Shown piece by piece: positions 17,222 through 23,881 of a stretch of DNA of 37,603 bases. How positions within the stretch are numbered: the first letter of the stretch is position 1; each line of letters opens with the position of its first letter. This DNA comes from a virus, in IMG/VR virus record IMGVR_UViG_3300044977_000091, positions 1 to 37,603 of that record; one strand, written 5' to 3'. The notes under the pieces are model-generated. The model did not search any database. It had not been told where the DNA came from and worked only from the letters and a program-made list of their open reading frames with translations. A program made the position numbers and the translations under genes.

Positions 17222-17258
17222 TATTCTCCCGACCGCCTGGCGCGCGGCCGTCGGCGAG
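17222..17258 (+). promoter_or_regulatory. Repeated promoter-like element, copy B
   Basis: TATTCT at 17222-17227 is followed by CGCCTGGCGCGCGGCCG and by GGCGAG at 17253-17258. The order and spacing match copies A (14636) and C (19891); the block CCTGGCGCGCG is shared exactly with copy A. I see no good -35. The downstream gene starts at 17287 behind GGAAAGGG. Confidence 0.45.
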
Positions 17259-17286
17259 TTCCCATCGCTGGGAAAGGGTGACAGCG

Positions 17287-17757
17287 ATGGCCGACGCCGG
17301 ACGAGTCGCGACCAATGGACTCAGTGCTGTCAGCACGATCATACAGACGGTTACTGTCGTATCCATATTCGTCGGCGGTTTTTGGCTGGGAATTATAGTC
17401 CCAATTTCTGCCCGGGTTGAGAAGGTGGATCAAGAACTTAGTGAGCGCATCAATAGAGTGGAGAGCGCCGAGTCCATCTTGCAAGTTACCCTGGCCGAGT
17501 ACAGGGAATTCCACACGAATACCGACAAGACTCTTGAGAACATGCGCAACGATCTTGCCAAGCTGCGTGATCAACAGGTAACGCGCGGCGAGCACCAGCA
17601 AAAATGGGATGCTGACACAGCAGCATTCAGCAGAGTGCAGAACGAGATTGACGAGATCAAGCGGGACTTCGGGTCCGCCTACTCGCTGAACGACAAAATC
17701 AAGGAATTGCAGACGGAGTTGAACGACATCCGCCACGCGCCGACACCGACCAGATGA
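17287..17757 (+). CDS. Single-pass membrane protein with long coiled coil (156 aa)
   Basis: The ATG at 17287 has GGAAAGGG about 8 bases upstream, better than the in-frame GTG at 17278. One membrane helix lies near residues 15-38 (TIIQTVTVVSIFVGGFWLGI). The rest is a long charged coiled coil, including KVDQELSERINRVESAE, ending at a Pro-rich tail. This fits an inner-membrane lysis protein (i-spanin-like or holin-associated) because the endolysin gene follows 8 bases later, but no family is recognised. Base composition is visibly lower in G+C than the flanking genes, so it may have a separate origin. Confidence 0.72.
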   Translation: MADAGRVATNGLSAVSTIIQTVTVVSIFVGGFWLGIIVPISARVEKVDQELSERINRVESAESILQVTLAEYREFHTNTDKTLENMRNDLAKLRDQQVTRGEHQQKWDADTAAFSRVQNEIDEIKRDFGSAYSLNDKIKELQTELNDIRHAPTPTR

Positions 17758-17765
17758 GGTAACGC

Positions 17766-18167
17766 ATGGCCTACGACAAGCCCATCGGTGTCATCACGGT
17801 CGCGGCCGAGGCGAGCTCGGAGCCGCACCTGGGCCGCGTCGCCGTAGCGGCCGTGATCCTGAACCGGGTCCGGGATGGCCGGTTCGGCCACACCGCGGCC
17901 GCGGTCTGCCTCAAGCGGATGCAGTTCAGCGAGTGGGACGCGGATCGCGCGGATAATGCGGACCTCGAGCGCGTCGCGTCCATGGCTGACGACGATTCCG
18001 TAATCGTCGATTGCGCTGCAGCGTGGGACGAGGCAATCTCAGGTAATGATCCGACCGGTGCCGCGACCCACTTCTACTCCGAGCCACACCCGGCACCGCC
18101 GTGGACCGTCGGCGCGACCTTCACCGTGCAGATCGGCCGGAATCTCTTCTTCAAAGACGTCAAATAA
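17766..18167 (+). CDS. Endolysin: SleB-type cell wall hydrolase (133 aa)
   Basis: The product matches the SleB/Hydrolase_2 pattern: the catalytic-type Glu in ITVAAEASSEP, then GRVAVAAVILNRVRDGRF, an internal QFSEW motif, and the C-terminal THFYSEP and IGRNLFFKD. SleB enzymes cleave peptidoglycan glycan strands (lytic transglycosylase-like). The length is about that of the catalytic domain alone. There is no signal peptide or SAR helix, so it should need a holin. The start has GAGGTAA about 3 bases upstream. It follows the membrane protein gene at 17287, which could be part of the same lysis unit. Confidence 0.85.
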   Translation: MAYDKPIGVITVAAEASSEPHLGRVAVAAVILNRVRDGRFGHTAAAVCLKRMQFSEWDADRADNADLERVASMADDDSVIVDCAAAWDEAISGNDPTGAATHFYSEPHPAPPWTVGATFTVQIGRNLFFKDVK

Positions 18168-18221
18168 CGAAGCGCCTACGGGACACAAAAAAATGACACC
18201 AACCGCCAGGGATCAGAGAAC

Positions 18222-18416
18222 ATGGACACACCAGATGTCGAGGCGCTCCAGCGCAGGGTAGACACGCTCTGTCGCACGCACCTTGGAGCGCTGGCCGCCG
18301 GCCCGCTCGATCGAGACCCGATCGTGGGTCGCCAATACGAGACGCTGACCCCAGAGGGGCGCGCGCACCTTTCGGCCCGCGTCGCATACGTGACGCGGAA
18401 ACTCACCGGAGGGTAG
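18222..18416 (+). CDS. Small unrecognised helical protein (64 aa)
   Basis: The product is short and mostly helical: MDTPDVEALQRRVDTLCRTH, then a loop and LTPEGRAHLSARVAYVTRKL. A moderate ribosome-binding site (CAGGGATCAGAG) precedes the ATG. It ends 5 bases before the tail spike gene and could be a chaperone or attachment partner for that spike, or a lysis accessory protein. Both are guesses from position. Confidence 0.62.
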   Translation: MDTPDVEALQRRVDTLCRTHLGALAAGPLDRDPIVGRQYETLTPEGRAHLSARVAYVTRKLTGG

Positions 18417-18421
18417 GACCG

Positions 18422-19726
18422 ATGGCACAGAATCCCGTTCAGGCTGCACTGGCGAAAGAACTGGCCGATCTCGCTGCGGCCGGCGCAGACATGACGCCAC
18501 TACAGGCGGCTATCGCCGCGCTGCCGCCCGCGGCACCGGCGCTCTCCGTGTCGCCGAGCGGCGCGTACATCGACAACATCGGCCCGATCCTGGTCGACAA
18601 ATTCGGAAACACTTGGCAGATCGTCGCCGGCAACCGGGGCAACGACAACCCGGAACAGATGCTCGCGCTCAACGGCGCAACCGTTCCGTCCGGCGCCGTG
18701 ATCCTGGGATTGATCTTCGACGGCATATTTTATCAGGAAAACAACGACCCTCAACAAACGCCCGCCAACAAGTGGTGGAGCGCACCGGCTGCGAACGGCG
18801 CTTTTGTCGCGGTTCCGGGCGATCCGCGCATAGCCCCGGCAGGCCCCGCCGCAACGCCTGCAGCCACTGCGGCCCCGTCGAGCGGTGTCCCGGCATACCT
18901 CAACGCCAATGGATTCACCTTCACCAAAAAGACCTACGAGTACATTCCGAGCGCCGGTCCACTGGCCAATCTCGATATCGCTTTCGATCAATCGCCCGGT
19001 CACGCTTGGTATCCGTATCCGTGGTGGGCGCCTACATCGGAAGGACTGAGCGCGTCCAACTTCAATTTCGACCCGTCAGACGGCGCTTTGGTCATCACGC
19101 CCGGTCCGCAGGGGACGGCGACTATCGAGAGCTTCCAGAATATCGCGGTTGGCGGAACGGGAATTATCAACGGCAACGGTTTTCTCGGCACGCACGCTTT
19201 CGAGATCGACTGGCATCCGAACAACGGTTCCGGCTACTGGTCGATGTCGAAAAACCATGTCAGCGACAACGTGACGCCTGTCGCGTCGAATCCTCTCACG
19301 CTCATTTCCGAAATGGACTTTGTTGAGTCCTGTTCTGGCACGAGTTCGATTGTGGCCGAAGCAGCGGCGCGACAGATGGTCCCGACGACCCTCCATCGTA
19401 ATACCGGGGCCGGGGAGGGGATTGCCGACACCAACAATCAAGGAAATATGACTGCGCCACCCGCGAAGTTCTTTGCAACGATGCCGAACGGTCAACCCTT
19501 CGACGGCCAGCGACACGTTTTCGCAGGCATGCACATCAAAGGAACCGGGTTCTGGCTGTTCGTCGATGGCGTTCTGGTAAACGAATTCACGGGCGCCAAC
19601 TATTACGACAGTGCGGCCCAGGATTTCGCCATGTTCATCGACTACGCCGGCAACTACATGCTCAACACGAGCAACAACCCCGACCCGGCAGAGCTTCGGA
19701 TCTACCGGCACACGATCTGGACGTGA
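18422..19726 (+). CDS. Tail spike/fibre with GH16-like glycosidase motif (434 aa)
   Basis: A strong ribosome-binding site (GGAGGGTAGGA) precedes the ATG. The N-terminal 45 residues are Ala/Pro-rich. Next comes a receptor-module pattern seen in many alphaproteobacterial surface and phage proteins (DKFGNTWQIVAG, later FYQEN and NKWWSAP; about 55-125), then an Ala/Pro linker and a beta-rich, aromatic domain from about 155 to the end. SEMDFVES gives E297, D299 and E302, matching the ExDxxE catalytic motif of GH16 glycoside hydrolases, and the Trp-rich beta pattern (FEIDWHP, GTGFWLFVDGVLV) fits a concanavalin A-like fold. I infer a polysaccharide-degrading tail spike. A terminator follows at once, and G+C is lower than in the neighbours, consistent with horizontal exchange of spikes. 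Confidence 0.78.
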   Translation: MAQNPVQAALAKELADLAAAGADMTPLQAAIAALPPAAPALSVSPSGAYIDNIGPILVDKFGNTWQIVAGNRGNDNPEQMLALNGATVPSGAVILGLIFDGIFYQENNDPQQTPANKWWSAPAANGAFVAVPGDPRIAPAGPAATPAATAAPSSGVPAYLNANGFTFTKKTYEYIPSAGPLANLDIAFDQSPGHAWYPYPWWAPTSEGLSASNFNFDPSDGALVITPGPQGTATIESFQNIAVGGTGIINGNGFLGTHAFEIDWHPNNGSGYWSMSKNHVSDNVTPVASNPLTLISEMDFVESCSGTSSIVAEAAARQMVPTTLHRNTGAGEGIADTNNQGNMTAPPAKFFATMPNGQPFDGQRHVFAGMHIKGTGFWLFVDGVLVNEFTGANYYDSAAQDFAMFIDYAGNYMLNTSNNPDPAELRIYRHTIWT

Positions 19727-19732
19727 CGAAAA

Positions 19733-19768
19733 AGGCCGCCCTGCGGCGTGGGAGCCAGAGGGCGGCCT
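19733..19768 (+). terminator. Rho-independent terminator after the tail spike gene
   Basis: A perfect 10-bp stem (AGGCCGCCCT, 19733-19742; AGGGCGGCCT, 19759-19768) encloses a 16-base loop. An A-run lies before it and GAGTTT after it, so it could also act on the other strand. It starts 7 bases after the spike stop codon. Confidence 0.75.
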
Positions 19769-19786
19769 GAGTTTAGGGAGGAAAGC

Positions 19787-19806
19787 CCTCCCGCGGGCGC
19801 GGGAGG
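19787..19806 (+). terminator. Second hairpin behind the spike gene
   Basis: A perfect 8-bp stem CCTCCCGC/GCGGGAGG has a 4-base loop GGGC. It has no T-tract, so it may be an RNA-stabilising or back-up structure rather than a true terminator. It separates the spike terminator from promoter-like copy C. Confidence 0.4.
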
Positions 19807-19868
19807 TGCCAGGGATCAATCCGGCCCGAAAATATTCGGCTATCTCGCAAAGGTTGTAAAGCCCCATT

Positions 19869-19927
19869 TTGCGTTTCGCCAGAACTGAGATATAGTCGCG
19901 TTCGCCCAGCCCCGCGCGGCCGGTGAG
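19869..19927 (+). promoter_or_regulatory. Repeated promoter-like element, copy C, with a recognisable -35
   Basis: TTGCGT (19869-19874), a 16-base spacer and TATAGT (19891-19896) are followed by the GC-rich block CCGCGCGGCCGGTGAG, with GGTGAG at 19922-19927. It is the best of the three copies and the only visible promoter for the holin-to-lipase cassette, directly downstream of two hairpins. Confidence 0.55.
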
Positions 19928-19947
19928 ATCCTGCTCCAGGAGCCACC

Positions 19948-20295
19948 ATGGCCGGCACCACCCGAGACGACGCGATCAAGGCCGCGCAATCGCTGCCCGA
20001 TCTGGTCAACAAGCTTCAGACCGTGGACCCGGCGCTGGCGACACAGCTCGCCGGCAAATCCCTCGTCATGAGCCGCACGCCATGGGGCACGCTTGCCGCA
20101 ACGGGCGTCGCCTACCTCTCGACTCGCTACGGCCTTGGTTGGAGCGAGGGGTTCAGCGCGACCGTGGCCGGTGTCGGCCTTCTGGCCGGCTCCTACTTCA
20201 TGCGCTGGATCACCACCACCCCGATCATGGGCATCTTTACCAAAGCGCCTCGCACGGCAGCGGTCCCGGCGCCCGCAGTAGGAGCAACACAATGA
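19948..20295 (+). CDS. Holin-like protein with two membrane helices (115 aa)
   Basis: The ATG has CAGGAG 5 bases upstream. The N-terminal 40 residues are soluble and helical (RDDAIKAAQSLPDLVNKL). Two likely membrane helices follow (about 47-62, LAATGVAYLSTRYGLGW, and about 67-90, FSATVAGVGLLAGSYFMRW), then a Pro/Ala tail. Size and layout fit a phage holin with two membrane segments. It heads a cassette of lipoproteins and a lipase, and its stop overlaps the next start (ATGA). It is one of three holin-type candidates in the window (also 14841 and 17287); this one has the best topology. Confidence 0.65.
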   Translation: MAGTTRDDAIKAAQSLPDLVNKLQTVDPALATQLAGKSLVMSRTPWGTLAATGVAYLSTRYGLGWSEGFSATVAGVGLLAGSYFMRWITTTPIMGIFTKAPRTAAVPAPAVGATQ

Positions 20296-20660
20296 AACTC
20301 CGAATCCTCGCTCTTTCGGCCGTCCTCGCGCTCGCGGCCTGCAACACCACGCCAGGCGCGACGCCCTTGCAGGACGTGACCCAGGTGCTGCAGACCATCC
20401 AGCCGATCGAAAGCACGCTCGCGTGCGCGGCACAGCAGGGCTGTAACCAAGCGACCGCTGTCGCCACGATCGCCGGCTCTACGGCAGACGCCAACAACGC
20501 GCAGCTGTGCAGCATCGTCGCTGGCACGTTCTGCAACGGCCTGCCAGCCGGCGCCACGTTGCCGGTACCGGTGCCGGTCTCGGGCACCACCGCGGTCCCG
20601 ACGCCAACCGGACCCGTAGTGCTGCCGGTCCCGGCGGTGAAGTCGGCACCAGCGTCGTGA
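20292..20660 (+). CDS. Secreted lipoprotein 1 (122 aa)
   Basis: A typical lipoprotein signal peptide is visible: basic start (MKLR), hydrophobic core and lipobox LAAC with Cys17. The mature part has four further Cys and a Pro/Val-rich tail (LPVPVPVSGTTAVPTP). It starts inside the stop of the holin-like gene and its own stop overlaps the next GTG (GTGA). Position and type fit an outer-membrane lysis lipoprotein (o-spanin-like), though it is longer than classic Rz1. Pro-rich lipoproteins are common in that role. Function inferred. Confidence 0.75.
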   Translation: MKLRILALSAVLALAACNTTPGATPLQDVTQVLQTIQPIESTLACAAQQGCNQATAVATIAGSTADANNAQLCSIVAGTFCNGLPAGATLPVPVPVSGTTAVPTPTGPVVLPVPAVKSAPAS

Positions 20661-20863
20661 GGCTTGCCGCGGTGGGCGCTACCGCGGCGGCGCTCATGCT
20701 CTCGGGCTGCGCCATCGCGGCTCTGCCGGTGGCGTCCCAGATCACGGCCTGGTCGGCCATCGCCGCTGGCGCCGGCGCGGCCGCGACCGCCTCGGTGACC
20801 TTGATCGGGGACTGCCAGAAGGAAGGCGGCTGCCAGCTCGTCAAAAAGATGCTGCCGCCGTAG
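20657..20863 (+). CDS. Secreted lipoprotein 2 (68 aa)
   Basis: It starts at GTG 20657, overlapping the previous stop (GTGA). A longer frame from 20507 runs across lipoprotein 1 and is rejected. The signal peptide ends in lipobox LSGC with Cys18, followed by an Ala/Gly-rich segment and a short Cys-containing end (GDCQKEGGCQLVKKMLPP) that could form a disulfide. Its size is close to small entericidin- or Rz1-type lipoproteins. Two successive overlapping lipoprotein genes in a lysis cassette suggest a two-part outer-membrane disruption system. No family is recognised. Confidence 0.68.
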   Translation: MRLAAVGATAAALMLSGCAIAALPVASQITAWSAIAAGAGAAATASVTLIGDCQKEGGCQLVKKMLPP

Positions 20864-20874
20864 GAGGAACTCGC

Positions 20875-21024
20875 ATGAATATCGCGCTCATCGTCGTTGT
20901 CATCCTGGTGCTGTTCGCCTTCGCCGGCGGCTACTCTGGCCACATCCCGGCGCATTACGGATACGGCGGCGGCGGTCTCGGACTGATCGTGATCCTGGTC
21001 CTCGTCTTTCTGCTGTTCCGATGA
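20875..21024 (+). CDS. DUF3309-like tiny membrane protein (49 aa)
   Basis: The ATG has TAGGAGGAAC just upstream, a strong site. The peptide has a hydrophobic helix (NIALIVVVILVLFAFAGG), a Gly/Tyr/His linker (HIPAHYGYGGGGLG) and a second helix (LIVILVLVFLLF). Length and pattern match DUF3309, a family of about 50-residue two-helix peptides found in many proteobacteria, of unknown function. Here it sits in a lysis cassette and could be a pinholin-like or membrane-stress peptide. Its stop overlaps the next start (ATGA). It is too short for most gene callers. Confidence 0.7.
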   Translation: MNIALIVVVILVLFAFAGGYSGHIPAHYGYGGGGLGLIVILVLVFLLFR

Positions 21025-21284
21025 AGAAACCCATTGCGAACAGGCCTGCGCCGCAGCGGCCCGAGATCGCGGAACTCGCGGCGGCACGCTCTGAGCTCGG
21101 CCGCATCGCCGGCATGCTCGGCGTCTCGACCCACGCCCAGATCGGGCCCGCGATCGTGGTGCTCCAGCATCAACTCGAGGTGGCGAACCAGAAGTGGCAG
21201 GTCGCGCACAAGGTCATCGCCGCCGGACCGCCCGAGGTCGCCGAGGGTCCGATCGCGGCGTGGCTGCACCGGCTGTTCGGCTGA
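21021..21284 (+). CDS. Small helical protein (87 aa)
   Basis: It starts within the stop of the DUF3309-like gene and its TGA overlaps the lipase ATG by one base (TGATG). The sequence has a Pro-rich start, then helices (EIAELAAARSELGRIAGML, later IVVLQHQLEVANQKWQVAHK) and an amphipathic end (IAAWLHRLFG). No signal peptide or membrane helix is seen. The family is not recognised. Its strict coupling to the lipase suggests a partner, chaperone or immunity-like role, which is a guess. Confidence 0.68.
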   Translation: MKKPIANRPAPQRPEIAELAAARSELGRIAGMLGVSTHAQIGPAIVVLQHQLEVANQKWQVAHKVIAAGPPEVAEGPIAAWLHRLFG

Positions 21285-21994
21285 TGCTCGCCCCATTCGA
21301 TCGCGCCGTAGCCCTGGTGATCGCCAAGGCCAGCGTCGCCTGCTACCAGACCGACGCCGACGTCAGGCGCCAGCTACTGCCACTCGGGACCGCGGAGATC
21401 GGCTATATCGACGGTGCCGACGATTCCGCGCTCCTGGTCATCGAGACCCCGACCGACGTCCTCTGGATTCCACGCGGCACCATGTTCACGGCGCTGCTGC
21501 TGCCGTCGATCGCGGCCAACCTCGAGACGAAGCCTGTCGACATCGGTGGCGGCCGGCTGGTGATGGCGGGCTACCGTGATCAGATGCTCGACCTGATGGC
21601 GCGACTCGATGGCGTGCCGGAGCCGAGCATGATCGGCGGCCATTCCATGGGCGGTGCGGTCGCGAACCTGATGGCCCAGACGGTCGAGTGGAAGAAGCCG
21701 CCGCGGGTCTGCATCACGATCGCGGCCCCGATGCACGGCAACCAGGGATTCAACACCGCAGCCGTGGTGCCGAGGATGCGGATCGAGCGCGAGGCTGACC
21801 CGGCGCCGCGATGGCCGCCCGCGCTCGCGGCCCTCTACGAGCAGCCGGCCGGCGTCGACTGGCTGCACGGCCGGACCGTGACGCTATGCGACCACCGGCC
21901 GACGCTGGTCGACTTCCTGTTGAGCTGGGGGGATCACGACATCGTCAAATACGCTTCGGACATCGAGGCGCTGCCGCTGGCTTCAGCGGCCTGA
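21284..21994 (+). CDS. Lipase/esterase of the alpha/beta-hydrolase fold (236 aa)
   Basis: The start is the ATG overlapping the previous stop. A longer frame from 21194 is rejected because it crosses the previous gene. The nucleophile elbow reads IGGHSMGGAVANLMA (Ser121), and a C-terminal WGDHDIVKY supplies a likely catalytic His; DVLWIPRGT before the elbow is also typical of class 3 lipases (Lipase_3). No signal peptide is seen. In a lysis cassette, such an enzyme could attack outer-membrane lipids or lipoprotein acyl chains, as LysB esterases do in mycobacteriophages, but LysB homology is not claimed. Its last 12 bases overlap the end of the leftward operon. Confidence 0.78.
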   Translation: MLAPFDRAVALVIAKASVACYQTDADVRRQLLPLGTAEIGYIDGADDSALLVIETPTDVLWIPRGTMFTALLLPSIAANLETKPVDIGGGRLVMAGYRDQMLDLMARLDGVPEPSMIGGHSMGGAVANLMAQTVEWKKPPRVCITIAAPMHGNQGFNTAAVVPRMRIEREADPAPRWPPALAALYEQPAGVDWLHGRTVTLCDHRPTLVDFLLSWGDHDIVKYASDIEALPLASAA

Positions 21995-22339
21995 CGTCGC
22001 CTCGGCGCGCGCATCCCGAAGCCCGCGCGCATACCCATCTTCTTCGGCTCGGCGAAGAGCCGTGGCGTGTTCGGACTTCATGCGCTGCATGGCGCGATCG
22101 GTCTCGCTATCTTCGTTGTTGATCACGGACAGAAGACGCTGGACCTCGGCCTGCTGGACCCGCAGCGCCAGCAGCAGGCCGCCTTCCCTGCCCTTGATGC
22201 GGCAGGCGGCTTCTGCACCAGGATCGGCGCCGAAGTGGTTGCGCGCAGCGCGTTGGCCGGCGAAGTCTGGCGAGAACGTGTCGCCGCAGTGGAAGCACGT
22301 CCATCCGTGCGGCGGTGCCTCATAGGTATCGGCGCTCAC
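21983..22339 (-). CDS. Cys/His zinc-finger-like protein with coiled coil (118 aa)
   Basis: It starts at GTG 22339, which overlaps the HIRAN gene's stop (GTGA). The longer in-frame extension lies over that gene. The N-terminus has GWTCFHCGDTFSP and then a His/Cys pair (ARNHFGADP, ACRIK), a likely zinc site. A coiled coil follows (LLLALRVQQAEVQRLLS). This layout is common in small early proteins of alphaproteobacterial phages. It is the last gene of the leftward operon; its final 12 bases overlap the rightward lipase gene end to end. Confidence 0.72.
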   Translation of the reverse strand: MSADTYEAPPHGWTCFHCGDTFSPDFAGQRAARNHFGADPGAEAACRIKGREGGLLLALRVQQAEVQRLLSVINNEDSETDRAMQRMKSEHATALRRAEEDGYARGLRDARAEATSGR

Positions 22340-22650
22340 GTCGACACCACGGCGATGTTGGGCTTCTGGAACACGACCGTCGCGTCCCGGCCATGGCCGG
22401 CATCGAGCCAGGGCGCCAGCACGGCGGCCTCGGTCGCCTTGATGAACCCGACTTTGGTGTCGCGGGCGAGAGCCTGGCCCTCGACCACGAGGCCCGCGAT
22501 GGCGTGAACCTCGATCGCGTTCTTGTCCTTGGGGTTGTCGGGCGTCCGCACGAGCTTGATGCGGTCGCCGGGCCAGAGCGCGAACCATGCATCGCGCTGG
22601 GCGCGCTCGAGGTGCTGCTGGCCGACGATGGTGTAGCGCTGGGCTGTCAC
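22336..22650 (-). CDS. HIRAN-domain protein (104 aa)
   Basis: It starts at GTG 22650 with AGGAGGAGG upstream on the minus strand. The sequence follows the HIRAN pattern: LWPGDRIKLVRTPDNPKDKN, then AIEVHAIAGLVVEG, VGFIKATEAAVLAPWLDAGH. HIRAN domains bind single-stranded 3' DNA ends in HLTF/Rad5-type remodelling enzymes, and stand-alone phage versions are thought to act on damaged or stalled replication DNA. It lies in an operon with a RecT-like annealing protein, which fits DNA recombination or repair. Starts and stops overlap on both sides. Confidence 0.8.
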   Translation of the reverse strand: MTAQRYTIVGQQHLERAQRDAWFALWPGDRIKLVRTPDNPKDKNAIEVHAIAGLVVEGQALARDTKVGFIKATEAAVLAPWLDAGHGRDATVVFQKPNIAVVST

Positions 22651-23009
22651 GTTGATCCTCCTCCTGGCCTCGGCGGCGGTCCTACAGAGCCGGGGCGGCC
22701 GGCGCCACTTCCGCCAGGCCTTCCCGCTCCCGCGCCCCCAGGGCGCGCCGCCGTGGCGCCACCGGGGCGATTCTGACTTCTTTGCACTTTTGCCGCCTGA
22801 CGCTCCTGGCGCGGCTTCGCCTGCTTGGCCCGGAGCGTGTAGAGCGCGCCCTTCTTGTAGCCATCGAGCCAGTATTCGGTCGTAACCCGCGAGACCGGGC
22901 AGGTGACCGAGATCTTGCCCGTGAGCTGGGGCGCCTTTGCGTCGTCCGGGCGGGCGCGCGAGTTCTTTGCGATGTAGCCCTGGCCTTTGCCGTGCGGCGG
23001 CGCGGTCAT
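22647..23009 (-). CDS. Unrecognised protein with Gly/Pro/Arg-rich tail (120 aa)
   Basis: The first 80 residues contain TGKISVTCPVSRVTTEYWLD and GYKKGALYTLRAKQAKPRQE, resembling a small beta domain. The last 40 residues are repeats of the type GRPGG/ARPGG (RPGGAGAGRPGGSGAGRPGS). Such tails are disordered and often bind nucleic acid or mediate protein contacts. The stop overlaps the HIRAN gene's GTG, and its ATG overlaps the ASCH gene's stop region. The family is not recognised. Confidence 0.66.
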   Translation of the reverse strand: MTAPPHGKGQGYIAKNSRARPDDAKAPQLTGKISVTCPVSRVTTEYWLDGYKKGALYTLRAKQAKPRQERQAAKVQRSQNRPGGATAARPGGAGAGRPGGSGAGRPGSVGPPPRPGGGST

Positions 23010-23434
23010 GCGGCGTCTTTAATGCTGTCGTCTGGTACGTTGAAGAAACCCTGGGCACCTTTCCACGGGATTGGCCGCGCGAATACGCGGTAGGAGCCGC
23101 GGCGCCAAGCGTAGCGGTCCGGTCGGAAGTCTCCGCAATGGTAGTCATCGGTTTCCTGGTGACCGATCGGAATCGCGGCTGTCGGCAGGCATGAGACGAG
23201 ATGGACAATCCCTATCAGCGCACCGGTCGGAAGGTCCATCGCCCAATGGCCGCCGAACTCATCATCAAGGATTGCGCGTAGCGGGTCACCAAGCGGGAAA
23301 TCTTTCACGAATTTCTTAGCTGCGTGGACCAAAAGAGGCCCGCGGTGCGATGTTGGCCAATGCCGCGTCTCGTGGAGCTTGCGGTCGCTTAGCCATAGGC
23401 TCCCCCACGGCTGCCAGAGAGAAATCGCCTTCAT
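23006..23434 (-). CDS. ASCH-domain protein (142 aa)
   Basis: The ATG at 23434 is chosen because the sequence then opens MKAISLWQPWGSLWLSDRKL, the typical ASCH start, followed by ETRHWPTSHRGPLLVHAAKK and a later WRRGSYRVFARP. ASCH is a PUA-like beta-barrel fold thought to bind RNA or modified bases; one branch (YqfB) removes acetyl groups from N4-acetylcytidine. Catalytic identity here is not shown. A second ASCH-like gene lies at 28310-28714 in the same operon. The upstream extension to 23638 overlaps another gene and is rejected. Confidence 0.8.
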   Translation of the reverse strand: MKAISLWQPWGSLWLSDRKLHETRHWPTSHRGPLLVHAAKKFVKDFPLGDPLRAILDDEFGGHWAMDLPTGALIGIVHLVSCLPTAAIPIGHQETDDYHCGDFRPDRYAWRRGSYRVFARPIPWKGAQGFFNVPDDSIKDAA

Positions 23435-23658
23435 GGCCGCGGCCAGGTCTTCGCCACCATGCCAGGCTTCGCCTCGTGGACGAGCGCGACGAAGTCCTTG
23501 CGGTCTTGGTCGTTCGCGAAATAGAGGCAGAGCGGCAGGCTGGCTTCGAGCCGCTCGTCGGCGGCACGGCCGATCTCGGAGACGACGAAGGCGACGAGAT
23601 CGTCGACCGACGGCCCCGACCGGAGTAGCTCCCGGCATCGATGCGGCAGTTTGCTCAT
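23431..23658 (-). CDS. Small unrecognised protein (75 aa)
   Basis: The sequence is MSKLPHRCRELLRSGPSVDD, then LVAFVVSEIGRAADERLEAS and an aromatic middle (LPLCLYFANDQDRKDF). The ATG has GAGGACGC upstream. Its stop overlaps the ASCH gene start (ATGA), so the pair is coupled. It is mostly helical with no membrane helix. The family is not recognised. Confidence 0.66.
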   Translation of the reverse strand: MSKLPHRCRELLRSGPSVDDLVAFVVSEIGRAADERLEASLPLCLYFANDQDRKDFVALVHEAKPGMVAKTWPRP

Positions 23659-23665
23659 GGCGTCC

Positions 23666-23881
23666 TCACTCGTCCACGTCGTCGAAGATCGACCGGTTGC
23701 CCTTCTCGTCCAGCATGGTCCCGTCGTCGGCGAAGACGCGCTGGCCGTTGCCGTAGCGGTGCTCGCGCCAGCCGGGGGTATGGAGGTCGAGAGCCGCGAT
23801 CTTTTCCCTCTCCCGTTCCCTTTGGGCGTCGCGTGCAGCGAAGAGCCGCATCAAGCGCCGCGTCATATCGCCAAGGCTCAT
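23666..23881 (-). CDS. Small charged protein (71 aa)
   Basis: It starts within the previous stop (ATGA) and has GAGGAAGC upstream. The sequence has a basic helix (MTRRLMRLFAARDAQRERER), then HTPGWREHRYGNGQRVFADD and an acidic end (SIFDDVDE). No family is recognised. The basic helix followed by a short beta part could bind nucleic acid, but this is a guess. Confidence 0.64.
   Translation of the reverse strand: MSLGDMTRRLMRLFAARDAQREREREKIAALDLHTPGWREHRYGNGQRVFADDGTMLDEKGNRSIFDDVDE

Noticed and set aside
21194-21283. Upstream start of the lipase gene
   Set aside because: The extra residues are Arg-rich and overlap the coding end of the previous gene; ATG 21284 gives a normal lipase start.
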